Source of the DNA: Methylobacterium sp. Leaf123
GTDB lineage: Bacteria > Pseudomonadota > Alphaproteobacteria > Rhizobiales > Beijerinckiaceae
Reading direction: 5' to 3'
DNA: 64,000 nt
Assembly (NCBI RefSeq): GCF_001423405.1
Contig: NZ_LMNS01000039.1
Span: forward strand, 62,001-126,000
In this document: piece after piece, positions 16,159 through 27,665 of the stretch
How the letters are laid out: every line of letters begins with the position of its first letter
Numbering within the stretch: the first letter of the stretch is position 1
Program-made: the position numbers and the translations under genes
The notes under the pieces: generated by a model
Told to the model about the DNA's origin: nothing
What the model saw: only the letters and a program-made list of their open reading frames with translations
Databases searched by the model: none

Positions 16159-18996
16159 TCACTGTCCCAACCGCTCCAGCAGCGCCGGCACGTGGACCTG
16201 ATCGGCCTTGTAGTTCCCGGTCAGGGTGTAGATCACGATGTTGATGCCGCCGCGGAACGCCATCTCGCGCTGGCGCTGGTCGCCGCCGGTGACGGGGTAG
16301 AGCGGCTCGCCGTTGCGACCGACCGCCCAGGCGGCGGCGAGGTCGTTGCCGGTGATGATGAGCGGGGTGACGCCGTCACCGGCGCGGGCCGGACGGCGCT
16401 CGCCGGCATCAGTCGCGGGCGGAATCGTCTCGACCCAGGTCTGGCCGGTGCCGAAGCGGCCGGGGAAGGAATCCACGAGGTAGAATGCCTTGGTGAGCAC
16501 GTGGTCGGCCGGCACCGGCTCCAGCTCCGGCACTTCGAGGGTCGCGAGCATCTTGCGAAGATACGCCGCCTCCGGGCTCGGCGGGCCGCCGGGGCGGGCG
16601 GTCTGGGCATCGCGGGTGTCGAAGATCACCGTGCCGCCATTGCGCATGAAGGCGTCGATCTTGCGGATCGCCGCCTCGCTCGGCTGCGGACGGCCGGCGA
16701 CGATGGGCCAGTAGATCAGCGGGTAAAAGGCGAGTTCGTCCTTCTCCGGATTGAGGCCTGCGGGCTCGCCCGGCTCCAGGGCGGTGCGGGCGGCGAGCAT
16801 CTGGCTCAGGCCCGACAGGCCCGCCCGGCTCGCCGTATCCGTCGCGGCGTCGCCGGTGACGACGAAGGCGAGGCGGGTGGCGAGTGCCGATTCGATGCCG
16901 GTCGGCCGGTTGGCCGGCGAGTCCTGCGCCTGAGCCGGCGGCGGGGCGAAGACCAGCGCAAGGCCGAGCAGTGCCGGCAGAAGCAGGGCGGCCGGCGCCG
17001 CCTTCCCGGGTGAACCGCGACCGAGACTGCGAAGAAATCCGCCGAGCCAGAGGCCGGCCAGGGTGTCGAGGGCCAGCAGGGCCAGCGCGAGGGTGAACAG
17101 CAGCGCGCGCAGATCCAGCGTCTCCGCGCCCGCGAGCGATCCCGTGCGGGCGCCCTTGAGGCCGGCAAGGTCCAGGGGCTGGAGCCGGTCGCCGGGTGCC
17201 AGCGCGTTGACGGCGATGCCGCCCTCCGCCGTGCCGTAGAAGCCGGGCGGGTGTTCGGGGCCGGCGCGGTCGGCGAAATCGGCCGGCACCGCCGTGGCGC
17301 TCGCGGGCGGCGAGCCGAGGGCGCCAAAGCCGTCGAGGGTCAGGCGCGGCGCCAGCAGCGCGGCCTTCGCCGGCCGCCCGTCGCCCTCGCCGAGCTTGGC
17401 CGAGGGGCCGGCGAGCCCGACGACCCGGCGCAGCATGTCCACGAACAGGCCCGACAGCGGCAGGTTCGACCATGTCGTGTCGGCGGTCACATGAAACAGC
17501 ACCACGAGCCCCTGCCCCCGCTTCTGCGCCGTGACGATGGGGGTGCCGTCCTGAAGCGCCGCCCAGGTCTTGCCCGGCAGGTCGCCATCGGGCTCGGCGA
17601 GGATCTGGCGGCGCACGCCGATATCGGCCGGCGGGTTCAGGCCGGCAAAGGGGCTCTCGGCGGCAAACGCCGCGAGCGTGCGCGGCCGGTCCCAGGAGAG
17701 GGTGCCCCCGAGCGAGCGCCCGCCGCGCCGCAGGCGCACCGGCACGAGCGGGTCGTTGCCGGCGGCGAGCCGGGGACCGGCGAAGCGCAGCAACAGCCCG
17801 CCCTCGTCCACGAATTGCTCGACCCGCGCGAGGGTGCGCTCGTCCAGCGCGCCGACATCGGCGAGCGCCAGCACCGAGACCTGATTGTCGAGCATCTGGC
17901 CGATGGACTCGGCCGTGCCCTGGCCGCCGCGGGGTTGCTGCACATCGGCGAAGGGCGTGAGCGCCTTGGCGAGGTAGTAGGTCGGCGCGAGCAGCGGCTG
18001 GGCCTGATCGAGGGTGCCGCCGAAGACGAGGCCGACCCGGCGGCGCTTGCCGCGCTCGTCCATCAGCACCACGGCGCCGGCCGAGCGCTCGCCCTCGATC
18101 TCGATGCGGGCGATGGCGTTGCGCAGTTCCACCGGCAGGTCGAAGCTGACGCGGGTCTCGCGCGCCTCCGGCTCCAGGGTGAAGCGGCTCTCGGCGAGCG
18201 GCAGGCCCTTCTGGTCGAGCGCCCGCACCAGCCCGGTATCGCGGCCGTTGCCTTCCGCCCGCAGCACCTGCGCCGAGAGCTTTTCGCCCGGCTGCACGGG
18301 GGAGCCTTCGAGCGCCAGGGCCGGGGATCGCTCGGCCTTCAGCACGGTCACGGCGCTGCCGTGGCGGGCTGCCATGTCGCCGAGGGATGTGGCGAAATCG
18401 GCCTCGCCGACGCCGCGCACGCCGTCGCTGATCCAGACGATCGAGGCGCCGGGCACCCGCTCCAGGAAGGTGCCGATCGAGGCCAGATGCGCCCCGCGGT
18501 CACCGAGATGCGGGCGCGGCTTGATCGCGCGCAGGCGCTCCAGCGCGGCGGCCGGGGCCTTCGCCTCGAACGGCGCGGGGGGCTCGGCGCTGGCGACCAG
18601 CGCCACCGGGCGACCGTCGCGGGCGGCGGCTTCGATCTCGTCGGTCGCCGCGCGCAGGCGGTCGCGCCAGTCGTGGGCGGCGACGACCCCGTTATCGAGG
18701 ATGAGAAGCAGCGGGTTGCGGCCCGACGCGGCGCCGATGCCGCCGGGATTCCAGACCGGCCCGGCCACCGCGAGGATCAGGCAGGCGGCGGCGAGGATGC
18801 GCAGGATCAGGAGCCAGGGCGGCGTGCGGGCCGGCGTCTCGCGCTTGGGCAGCAGGTCGGCCATCAGCGCCAGCGGCGGAAAGTGGATGCGGCGCGGGCG
18901 CGGCGGCGTGACCCGCAGCAGGATCCACAGGGCCGGCAGCGCGACGAGGGCGGCCAGCGCGAGGGGGGCGGCGAAGGTGAGCGGAACTCCGAACAA
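16159..18996 (-). CDS. BatA-like membrane protein with DUF4159 domain
   Basis: A 945-aa protein. The N-terminus has two TM helices in the BatA arrangement (LTFAAPLALAALVALPALWILLRV and a second near residue 65) with the linker RRIHFPPLALMADLLPKRET. A VWA-like region (LLLILDNGVVAAHDW, ASIVWISDGVRGVG) and a GATase-like segment follow. TM pairs then occur around residue 640-700, including a hydrophobic stretch ending PPPAQAQDSP that resembles an internal signal peptide. The last 210 residues are a DUF4159 domain (KDELAFYPLIYWPI, GGTVIFDTRD, VLTKAFYLVDSFPGRF). It looks like a fusion of a BatA/VWA protein with an exported DUF4159 protein. The start is a TTG at 18996, 13 bp after the DUF58 stop, with AAGG upstream. 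Confidence 0.85.
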   Translation of the reverse strand: MFGVPLTFAAPLALAALVALPALWILLRVTPPRPRRIHFPPLALMADLLPKRETPARTPPWLLILRILAAACLILAVAGPVWNPGGIGAASGRNPLLLILDNGVVAAHDWRDRLRAATDEIEAAARDGRPVALVASAEPPAPFEAKAPAAALERLRAIKPRPHLGDRGAHLASIGTFLERVPGASIVWISDGVRGVGEADFATSLGDMAARHGSAVTVLKAERSPALALEGSPVQPGEKLSAQVLRAEGNGRDTGLVRALDQKGLPLAESRFTLEPEARETRVSFDLPVELRNAIARIEIEGERSAGAVVLMDERGKRRRVGLVFGGTLDQAQPLLAPTYYLAKALTPFADVQQPRGGQGTAESIGQMLDNQVSVLALADVGALDERTLARVEQFVDEGGLLLRFAGPRLAAGNDPLVPVRLRRGGRSLGGTLSWDRPRTLAAFAAESPFAGLNPPADIGVRRQILAEPDGDLPGKTWAALQDGTPIVTAQKRGQGLVVLFHVTADTTWSNLPLSGLFVDMLRRVVGLAGPSAKLGEGDGRPAKAALLAPRLTLDGFGALGSPPASATAVPADFADRAGPEHPPGFYGTAEGGIAVNALAPGDRLQPLDLAGLKGARTGSLAGAETLDLRALLFTLALALLALDTLAGLWLGGFLRSLGRGSPGKAAPAALLLPALLGLALVFAPPPAQAQDSPANRPTGIESALATRLAFVVTGDAATDTASRAGLSGLSQMLAARTALEPGEPAGLNPEKDELAFYPLIYWPIVAGRPQPSEAAIRKIDAFMRNGGTVIFDTRDAQTARPGGPPSPEAAYLRKMLATLEVPELEPVPADHVLTKAFYLVDSFPGRFGTGQTWVETIPPATDAGERRPARAGDGVTPLIITGNDLAAAWAVGRNGEPLYPVTGGDQRQREMAFRGGINIVIYTLTGNYKADQVHVPALLERLGQ

Positions 18997-19009
18997 TGCG
19001 CTTCGCCTT

Positions 19010-19924
19010 TCAGCCGAGACCGCGCGCGGCGGCGACGAGGGTCAGCAGCCGCAGCGCCGCCTCGCTCGCCGGCCGGTCGGTCCGGTGGATCGTCAGCGTC
19101 CAGCCCCGCTGCCGGGCGATCTCGGACAGGCCGTCGCGATGGGCGGCGATGCGGGTGCGATAGGCCTCGCCCCAGGCTGATGCCTCGCCGATATCGAGGC
19201 TGAGACCGCCCTCGGGATCGTGCAGCACCGCTTGGCCGGTGAAGGGGAAGGTTTCCTCCACCGGATCGGCCACCAGCACGAGATGGCCGTGGGTGCCGCG
19301 CGCCGAGATCGTCTGCACGGCGCCCCGCACCCGATCCAGCGGCGTGAGGAAATCGCTGATCAGCACGACTTCGTCGAACCGGCCGGGCGTGGCTGCCGGC
19401 GGCAGATCCTGGGTCAGGCCGGCCCGGTCGTTGACGAGCGCCTGAGCGAGCCTTTCCACGATGCCACGGGTCGCGCTGGCGCGGGTGAGCCCGAGCAGGC
19501 CGACGCGCTCGCCGCCCTCGACGAAGGTGTCGGCCAGCGCCAAGCCCAGCACCAGGGCCCGCTCGATCTTCGAGGTCTGGGCGAGATCCGAGGCGAAGCC
19601 CATGGAGGCGGAGCGGTCGATCCAGATCCAGATATTGTGGGCGGCCTCCCACTCGCGCTCGCGCACATAAAGTTTGTCGTCGCGGGCGGAGCGGCGCCAA
19701 TCGACGCGCGCCGCCGCCTCGCCGGGCACGAAGGGGCGGAACTGCCAGAAGCTCTCGCCCGGTCCTGCGCGGCGGCGCCCGTGCAGGCCGTGCGCCAGGG
19801 TGCCGGAGACGCGGCGCGATTCGAGCACGAGCCGCGGCATCACCTCGGCGAGCGCCAGGGCGCCGCCGGTTTCGGGGCCGCCGGGGCGGCGGCTCTCGGC
19901 CTCGACGAGCCGGGTGGAGGCCAT
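19010..19924 (-). CDS. DUF58 domain-containing protein
   Basis: A 304-aa cytoplasmic partner of MoxR ATPases. The DUF58 signature is clear: FRPFVPGEAAARVDWRRSAR followed by LYVREREWE. After it comes a VWA-like core (IWIWIDRSASMGF, DEVVLISDFLTPLD). It sits between moxR (11 bp gap) and the BatA/DUF4159 gene (13 bp gap), the classic MoxR-DUF58-VWA order. The ATG at 19924 gives the usual length. No transmembrane segment is seen. Confidence 0.9.
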   Translation of the reverse strand: MASTRLVEAESRRPGGPETGGALALAEVMPRLVLESRRVSGTLAHGLHGRRRAGPGESFWQFRPFVPGEAAARVDWRRSARDDKLYVREREWEAAHNIWIWIDRSASMGFASDLAQTSKIERALVLGLALADTFVEGGERVGLLGLTRASATRGIVERLAQALVNDRAGLTQDLPPAATPGRFDEVVLISDFLTPLDRVRGAVQTISARGTHGHLVLVADPVEETFPFTGQAVLHDPEGGLSLDIGEASAWGEAYRTRIAAHRDGLSEIARQRGWTLTIHRTDRPASEAALRLLTLVAAARGLG

Positions 19925-19935
19925 CCGCGGCGGGC

Positions 19936-20946
<1,011 letters not shown>

Positions 20947-21142
20947 GAAGTGAACCTTGCGATGGCCGGGCGCGGAGGCCCGGAAAGTGCGGAGTCTGGC
21001 GCCGAACGCGGGCCGAACGCAAGCGCGGCGCTGCCGCGCGGCAGATCGGCACTATATGGGCGCTCCAGACGCGGCGGGCAGGACGCCCGCGACATCGTGC
21101 ATCGCGGACGGACGGCGTCCGCCCCGAGGAAAGCGAGACCGG

Positions 21143-21577
21143 ATGACGGACGAGGAGCGCGCAGCCTTTCCCGAGGGGTGGGAGGCTTTCACCGATCCGG
21201 GCTTCATCGCCCATGTCGGGCCGGTCTATCACCGGACGGTGGAGGGCACGAAAGCGTTCGCCTTTCGCACCGACGAGCGGCACGGCAACCTCGTCGGCAT
21301 CGTCCATGGCGGCATGCTGCTCACCTTCGCCGACCGGGCGCTCAGCATCGTCGTGCGCGACGCCTGCGACGGGGCACGCGCCGTGACCATCGAGATGTCG
21401 AGCCAGTTCGTCGGCGCGGCCCAGATCGGCGACCTGATCGAGACGGTGCCGGAGATCGTGCGGAAAACCGCGTCCCTCGTCTTCGTGCGCGGCACGCTCA
21501 CGAGCGGTGGCCGGCCTCTGGCGGCGGTGACGGGAATCTGGAAGGTTTTGAAAGACAAGCCCGGCGACCCATCATGA
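21143..21577 (+). CDS. PaaI-like hotdog thioesterase
   Basis: A 144-aa hotdog-fold protein that probably hydrolyses an acyl-CoA. It has HGNLVGIVHGGMLLTFADRAL, in which the HGGM turn and the following acidic residue form the PaaI-family active site, then TIEMSSQFVGAAQIGDLIE and a C-terminal strand. It is the first gene of a plus-strand operon and overlaps the DUF1285 gene by 4 bases (ATGA). The ATG at 21143 follows a GAGGA by about 14 nt. The natural substrate is unknown. Confidence 0.9.
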   Translation: MTDEERAAFPEGWEAFTDPGFIAHVGPVYHRTVEGTKAFAFRTDERHGNLVGIVHGGMLLTFADRALSIVVRDACDGARAVTIEMSSQFVGAAQIGDLIETVPEIVRKTASLVFVRGTLTSGGRPLAAVTGIWKVLKDKPGDPS

Positions 21578-22167
21578 CCCAGAATCCATCGGACGATCCG
21601 GCGCTGGCCCGCCTCAGCGCCGCCCTCGGCGAGATCGGCAAGGACGCAAAGACGCGCGGCCTCCCGCCGGTGGAGCGCTGGAATCCGGAGCATTGCGGCG
21701 AAATCGACATCCGCATCGCTGCCGACGGCACGTGGTTCCACGACGGCTCGGCGATCCGTCGGCCGAAGCTGGTCAAGCTCTTCGCCTCAATCCTGCGCAA
21801 GGAGCCCGACGGCTCGACCGTGCTCGTCACCCCGGCCGAGAAAGTCCGCATCACCGTCGAGGATGCGGCGTTCACGGCCGTGGAGATGGCGGTGGAGGGC
21901 GAGGGCGAAGGCCGCCGCATCGCCTTCCGCACCAACGTGGACGACCTCGTGCCGGCCGATGCCGAGCATCGCTTGCGCTTCGAGGACGGGGCGGAGGGCC
22001 TCAAGCCCTACCTTCATGTCCGCCGCGACCTCTGGGCCCTGGTCAGCCGGCCCCTCACCTACGATCTGGTGGCGATGGGCGAGGAGCACGAGATCGACGG
22101 GCAGAAATGGTTCGGGCTCTGGGCCGGGGGCCATTTCCACCCTATCGCCCCGGCAGAGGCGGCGTGA
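21574..22167 (+). CDS. DUF1285 domain-containing protein
   Basis: A 197-aa cytoplasmic protein of the DUF1285 family, recognised from ERWNPEHCGEIDIRIAADGTW followed by WFHDGSAIRRPKLVKLFASI and the C-terminal VSRPLTYDLVA. The molecular role is unknown. It overlaps its neighbours at both ends (ATGA with the thioesterase, GTGA with the Nudix gene), so it is translationally coupled in the operon thioesterase - DUF1285 - CoA pyrophosphatase - DUF6111 - CCA enzyme. Confidence 0.88.
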   Translation: MTQNPSDDPALARLSAALGEIGKDAKTRGLPPVERWNPEHCGEIDIRIAADGTWFHDGSAIRRPKLVKLFASILRKEPDGSTVLVTPAEKVRITVEDAAFTAVEMAVEGEGEGRRIAFRTNVDDLVPADAEHRLRFEDGAEGLKPYLHVRRDLWALVSRPLTYDLVAMGEEHEIDGQKWFGLWAGGHFHPIAPAEAA

Positions 22168-22862
22168 GGCTGGCCGAAGCGGCGGCCGACTCCGGGCCTG
22201 CGGAGGATTTCGGCTCCGCGCCTGCGGAGGATTTCGGCCTCGACGCCTTCCTCGCGCGGGCGGAAACCCGTCTGAGCCATGGGCCGCCGGGGCCGGGCGT
22301 GCCGCTCTCGAACCCACGCGGCGACCACGACCTCCAGCCGGAGGGCTTCGCCATCGCGCCGGCTACGCCGCATCGGCCCGCCGCCGTGCTGGTGCCGGTC
22401 ATCGACCGGCCGGACGGCATGACGCTGCTGTTCACGCGGCGGGCGGCGCACTTGCGCGACCATTCGGGGCAGGTCGCCTTCCCCGGCGGCAAGGTCGATC
22501 CGGAGGACACCACGCCGATCGACACGGCTTTGCGCGAGGCCTGGGAGGAGATCGGGCTCGAGAGCGACGCCGTGCGCCCGATCGGCTATCTCGATCCCTA
22601 CCTGTCGGGCACCGGCTTCCTCGTGATGCCGGTGGTCGGCCTCGTGGCGCGCGACCCCGTGCTGCGGCCGAACCCGGCGGAGGTGGCGGCCGTGTTCGAG
22701 GTGCCGCTCGCTTTCCTCATGGACCCGGCGCGGCATCTCGTCCGCTCGGCGGAATGGAAGGGCCGGACGCGCTATTTCTACGCCATCCCGTTTGCCGAGC
22801 ACCTGATTTGGGGCGTCACGGCAGGGATCGTGCACAACCTCCAAGAACGCCTTTATCCGTGA
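22164..22862 (+). CDS. Nudix hydrolase, probable CoA pyrophosphatase
   Basis: A 232-aa protein with the extended Nudix box of the CoA-pyrophosphatase (NudL/UPF0035) group: LRDHSGQVAFPGGKVDPED followed by TALREAWEEIGLE, then GYLDPYLSGTGF. The family splits CoA to phosphopantetheine and 3',5'-ADP. A GTG at 22164 overlapping the DUF1285 stop is the likely start. The N-terminal extension holds an 8-residue tandem duplication (PAED repeated), encoded by a 19-base unit at 22196-22214 and 22220-22238. The core begins around residue 70. Confidence 0.88.
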   Translation: MRLAEAAADSGPAEDFGSAPAEDFGLDAFLARAETRLSHGPPGPGVPLSNPRGDHDLQPEGFAIAPATPHRPAAVLVPVIDRPDGMTLLFTRRAAHLRDHSGQVAFPGGKVDPEDTTPIDTALREAWEEIGLESDAVRPIGYLDPYLSGTGFLVMPVVGLVARDPVLRPNPAEVAAVFEVPLAFLMDPARHLVRSAEWKGRTRYFYAIPFAEHLIWGVTAGIVHNLQERLYP

Positions 22863-22930
22863 ACGTCTCTATCCCTTAACGCCTCGACGCTTGACGGGCG
22901 CCCCACGGCCCCTCGCAGATTGCGCCATCC

Positions 22931-23188
22931 ATGCTCCGCCTCGTCCTTCAGGAAATCCTCCTGTTCTCCCTGCCCTTCCTGGCCTTTGCGGGCTGGCTGC
23001 TGTTCGCCCGGCGCTCGCCGCTCGACCATGCCGAGTGGAAGCCGCACTGGACGCGGCTGATCCTGGCCGGGCTGTTCATCGTCATCGCCTCACTCGTCAC
23101 AATCGGCCTGTTCGGGCAGCGCACCCATGACGGCTACGAGCTGCCGCGCTTTGAGAACGGCCGCCTGGTGCCGGGCCATTTCCGATGA
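22931..23188 (+). CDS. DUF6111-type small membrane protein
   Basis: An 85-aa inner-membrane protein with two TM helices: LVLQEILLFSLPFLAFAGWLL and RLILAGLFIVIASLVTIGLF. The C-terminal YELPRFENGRLVPGHF is typical of the DUF6111 family found beside CCA-adding enzymes in alphaproteobacteria. Function is unknown. It follows the Nudix gene by 68 bp, and its stop overlaps the CCA gene start (ATGA). Confidence 0.8.
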   Translation: MLRLVLQEILLFSLPFLAFAGWLLFARRSPLDHAEWKPHWTRLILAGLFIVIASLVTIGLFGQRTHDGYELPRFENGRLVPGHFR

Positions 23189-24471
23189 GCGCCAACACGC
23201 TGCCCACACCTCTTCCCATTCCCCTTGCCCAGCCGCTGGTCGCGGACGGCCCAGCCCGTCTCCTGGCGCGGGCGGGCGTGCAAGCCTGCCTCGCGGCGCT
23301 TCGGATAGAGGGTGAGGAGACGCGCCTCGTCGGCGGCTGTGTGCGCGACGCGCTGCTGGGCACCGTCGTCGCCGATATCGACCTCGCCACGACCCTGCAG
23401 CCTGACGCCGTGATGGCCCGCGCCCGCACGGCCGGGATCAAGGCGGTGGGCACGGGAATCGAGCACGGCACGGTCACCCTCATCGTCGGCGGCAAGCCGC
23501 ACGAGGTGACGACCCTGCGCGAGGACGTGGAGACCGATGGACGCCACGCGGTGGTGCGCTTCGGCCGCGACTTTGTGCGCGATGCCGAGCGGCGCGACTT
23601 CACCATCAACGCCCTCTCGCTCGATGCCGACGGGCGCCTGCACGACACGACCGGAGGTGTCGCCGACCTCGCCGCCGGCCGGGTGCGCTTCATCGGCGAC
23701 GCGGCGACCCGCCTGCGCGAGGACGCCTTGCGGCTGCTGCGCTTCTTCCGCTTTCACGCCCGCTACGGCAGCGGCGCACCGGATGCGGAGGGCCTCGCCG
23801 CCGCCATCGCCGCCCGCGACAGCCTCGACCGGCTCTCGCGGGAGCGGGTGCGGGCCGAGTTCCTGAAGCTGCTGCTCGCACCCCGCGCCGTCGATGCGGT
23901 GGCGATCTTGAGCGAGACCGGCCTGCTCTCCCGCATCCTCGGCGGTGTGGGCGAACTCGGCCGGCTCGCCCGCTGCGCGGCGGCCGAGCCGCACCTCGAC
24001 GCCACCGCCCGCTTCACCGCGCTCGCCGTGCGGACGAGTGAGGACGCGGACCGACTCCAGGAAAGCCTTCGCCTGTCGCGGGCCGAGCACGCGCGCCTTA
24101 CCAGCTACGCCGCGGCGCTCGCGGCCCTCCACGACCGGCCGGTGATCGAGGCCGAGGCGGTGCCAGCTCTCGTCGCCATCCATGGCGCCGGACCCTTGCG
24201 TGAATTGCTCATCACCCTCGACGGCGAGCCGCGCCCGCGCGTGACGCCGGAGGCCCGCACCGTGCTCGACCGGATGGAAGCCGCCGGCACGCGCCCCGTC
24301 CTCCCCGTGACAGGCGCCGACCTCGTGGCGCGCGGCGTACCGCCGGGCCGGGCGGTCGGCGCGGGGTTGCGGGCAGCCCGGGAGCTCTGGCTCGCCAGCG
24401 GATGCCCGGAGGATACGCAGGCGCGCGAGCGATTGATCGCGCGGGCGCTGGAAGCCGCGGCCGCGCCGTAG
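23185..24471 (+). CDS. cca: CCA tRNA nucleotidyltransferase (poly(A) polymerase family)
   Basis: Adds or repairs the 3' CCA of tRNAs. The 428-aa class II nucleotidyltransferase has the catalytic motif LVGGCVRDALLG around residue 50, the metal-binding pair in DIDLATT, RRDFTINAL, and the neck motif RLREDALRLLRFFRFHARYG. A helical body follows, then a C-terminal segment (GADLVARGVPPGRAVG) like the family tail. It is the last gene of the five-gene operon. It could act as a poly(A) polymerase homologue, but the size and motifs fit the CCA-adding group. Confidence 0.92.
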   Translation: MSANTLPTPLPIPLAQPLVADGPARLLARAGVQACLAALRIEGEETRLVGGCVRDALLGTVVADIDLATTLQPDAVMARARTAGIKAVGTGIEHGTVTLIVGGKPHEVTTLREDVETDGRHAVVRFGRDFVRDAERRDFTINALSLDADGRLHDTTGGVADLAAGRVRFIGDAATRLREDALRLLRFFRFHARYGSGAPDAEGLAAAIAARDSLDRLSRERVRAEFLKLLLAPRAVDAVAILSETGLLSRILGGVGELGRLARCAAAEPHLDATARFTALAVRTSEDADRLQESLRLSRAEHARLTSYAAALAALHDRPVIEAEAVPALVAIHGAGPLRELLITLDGEPRPRVTPEARTVLDRMEAAGTRPVLPVTGADLVARGVPPGRAVGAGLRAARELWLASGCPEDTQARERLIARALEAAAAP

Positions 24472-24516
24472 ACGGTTCTCTCGGCAGAATCCGCGAGAAC
24501 CCCGCAAAAAACAAAA

Positions 24517-24540
24517 AAGGCGCCGGTTTCCCAGCGCCTT
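24517..24540 (-). terminator. Intrinsic terminator of the atp operon
   Basis: On the minus strand, AAGGCGC and GCGCCTT form a 7-bp stem around a 10-base loop. It is followed directly by a T-rich tract (T6 G T6). It lies 25 bp after the atpC stop and is the best-formed intrinsic terminator in the window. It faces the end of the CCA-enzyme gene. Confidence 0.88.
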
Positions 24541-24565
24541 CCGAAATCCGAAGCTCTGACGAAAA

Positions 24566-24967
24566 TCAGCGGTTCAGCGTGTTCTTGGCTTCCTGCATCT
24601 GAACGATCTGGGCGTTCAGCGCCTCGCGCTTGGCGAGATCCTGGGTCGCGTCGCGGACGAGTTCCACCGCCTCGATCTCCTGGTCGATCATGGCGGGGGT
24701 GACCTCCTCGATCGGCGCGGCGCGCTCGGCCAGAACCGTCACGCTCTTGGGTCCGATATCGGCAAAGCCGCCCTGGACGTAGATGCGCTTGCCGTTGCCG
24801 GTCGTCTCCGTGACGGTGATGACGCCGACCTTGAGGGTGGTCAGCACCGGGGCGTGGCCCGGCAGCACGGTCATCTCGCCCTCGGAGCCGGGAAGCTGCA
24901 CGGCCTCGACTTCGCCGGAATACAGCGTCCGCTCGGGGCCGACGAAATCGAAGTGGAAGGTGGCCAT
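24566..24967 (-). CDS. atpC: F1F0 ATP synthase epsilon subunit
   Basis: Central-stalk subunit of F1 that couples rotation and inhibits hydrolysis. The 133-aa protein has the N-terminal beta sandwich (FHFDFVGPERTLYSGEVEAVQLPG, GEMTVLPGHAPVLTTLK) and a shortened C-terminal helical region. The ATG at 24967 was taken; a TTG two codons upstream is an unlikely start. It is the last gene of the atp operon, separated from atpD by a small unrelated gene. Confidence 0.95.
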   Translation of the reverse strand: MATFHFDFVGPERTLYSGEVEAVQLPGSEGEMTVLPGHAPVLTTLKVGVITVTETTGNGKRIYVQGGFADIGPKSVTVLAERAAPIEEVTPAMIDQEIEAVELVRDATQDLAKREALNAQIVQMQEAKNTLNR

Positions 24968-24993
24968 CGTCAATCAGGTCCCGAGGTTGGTTG

Positions 24994-25245
24994 TCAGCGC
25001 CGGCTGCGGTCGGCGACGAAGCCTGCTCCGAAGCCGACGACGGCGCCGATCAGGGCGAAGAGCCCGACATGCTGGAGCTGGCCGGTGGTCAGCTCTCCGC
25101 CGCGTGCGCCCACCGCCGAGTCCTTGTCCTGGATCTCGACGCTGAGCGGGCCGAGCTTGAGCTCGGCGGCCTGCGGCCGGGTCAGGTAGCCGACGAGGCC
25201 CCCGACCACGACGCCGACGAGAAGGAGAACGACCTTGGCGTTCAT
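24994..25245 (-). CDS. Small two-TM membrane protein inside the atp operon
   Basis: An 83-aa unrecognised protein between atpD and atpC. It has an N-terminal TM (VVLLLVGVVVGGLVGYL), a short polar region (LGPLSVEIQDKDSAVG) and a C-terminal TM (HVGLFALIGAVVGFGAGFVA) ending in Arg residues. It has a strong AAGGGA site 7 nt before the ATG and lies 21 bp after atpD and 26 bp before atpC, so it is clearly part of the operon. Glycine-rich helices might pack against F0 subunits, but this is speculation. It is not a typical F1 gene. Confidence 0.8.
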   Translation of the reverse strand: MNAKVVLLLVGVVVGGLVGYLTRPQAAELKLGPLSVEIQDKDSAVGARGGELTTGQLQHVGLFALIGAVVGFGAGFVADRSRR

Positions 25246-25266
25246 GATCGTTCCCTTGCTCTGGCC

Positions 25267-26748
<1,482 letters not shown>

Positions 26749-27633
26749 TCAGAGCGCTTCCGCGCCCGAAATGATCTCGATGAGTTCCTTGGTGATCATG
26801 GCCTGACGCGTCCGGTTGTAGATCAGCGTCTGCTTCTTGATCATCTCGCCCGCGTTGCGGGTCGCCGAATCCATGGCGCTCATGCGTGCGCCCTGCTCGG
26901 AGGCGGCGTTCTCGAGCAGCGCCCGAAAGATCTGGACGGTGAGGTTCTTCGGGAGCAGCGTCTCGAGGATCGTCTCCTCGTTCGGCTCGAATTCCATCGC
27001 GGCGTCGGAGCCGACGGCGGTCGCGCCCTCGGCCTTCGGCAGTTCGGCCGGGATGAGCTTCTGCGCCGTCGGGATCTGCGAGATCACCGAACGGAACTCC
27101 GAATAGAACAGCGTCGCGACGTCGAACTCACCGGCCTCGAAGCGGGCGAGGATGTCGTCGGCAATCTCGGCGGCGAAGGGATAGTCGACCGGCTTGTTGC
27201 CACGGATGTCGCGCGAGGCGACGATCTGGTCGCGGAACTGCCGGCGCAGGACGTCGAGGCCCTTCTTGCCGACCGTCATGATCTTGACGGTCTTGCCCTC
27301 GGCCATCAGCCGGTTGGCGTGGTCGCGGGCCAGACGGGCGATCGAGGAGTTGAAGGCGCCGGCCAAGCCGCGGTCGCCGGTGCAGACGACGAGCAGGTGC
27401 ACTCGGTCCTGGCCCGTGCCGGAGAGCAGGCGCGGGGCGCCGACGCCGCCGATCAAGTTGCCGGCGAGGTTGCCGAGCACCTGGGCCATTCTCTCGGCGT
27501 AGGGACGCCCGTTCTCGGCAGCATTCTGGGCGCGCCGCAGCTTTGCGGCGGCGACCATCTGCATCGCCTTGGTGATCTTCTGCGTCGCCTTCACCGAGGT
27601 GATGCGGTTCCGCAGATCCTTCAAGCTAGCCAT
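26749..27633 (-). CDS. atpG: F1F0 ATP synthase gamma subunit
   Basis: Rotor shaft of F1. The 294-aa protein has the N-terminal signature [36 protein letters not shown] (split here as two helical segments), the central [15 protein letters not shown], and the C-terminal helix with [14 protein letters not shown] and [23 protein letters not shown]. Length is normal. A 166-bp spacer containing a palindromic repeat separates it from atpA. Confidence 0.98.
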   Translation of the reverse strand: MASLKDLRNRITSVKATQKITKAMQMVAAAKLRRAQNAAENGRPYAERMAQVLGNLAGNLIGGVGAPRLLSGTGQDRVHLLVVCTGDRGLAGAFNSSIARLARDHANRLMAEGKTVKIMTVGKKGLDVLRRQFRDQIVASRDIRGNKPVDYPFAAEIADDILARFEAGEFDVATLFYSEFRSVISQIPTAQKLIPAELPKAEGATAVGSDAAMEFEPNEETILETLLPKNLTVQIFRALLENAASEQGARMSAMDSATRNAGEMIKKQTLIYNRTRQAMITKELIEIISGAEAL

Positions 27634-27665
27634 CGGTGGGCGTCCGGGTCCGTTCGGAAGGGCCT

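Noticed and set aside
20957-21142. Upstream extension of the thioesterase
   Set aside because: The added residues are Arg-rich and cross the divergent promoter region; the family starts near the ATG at 21143.
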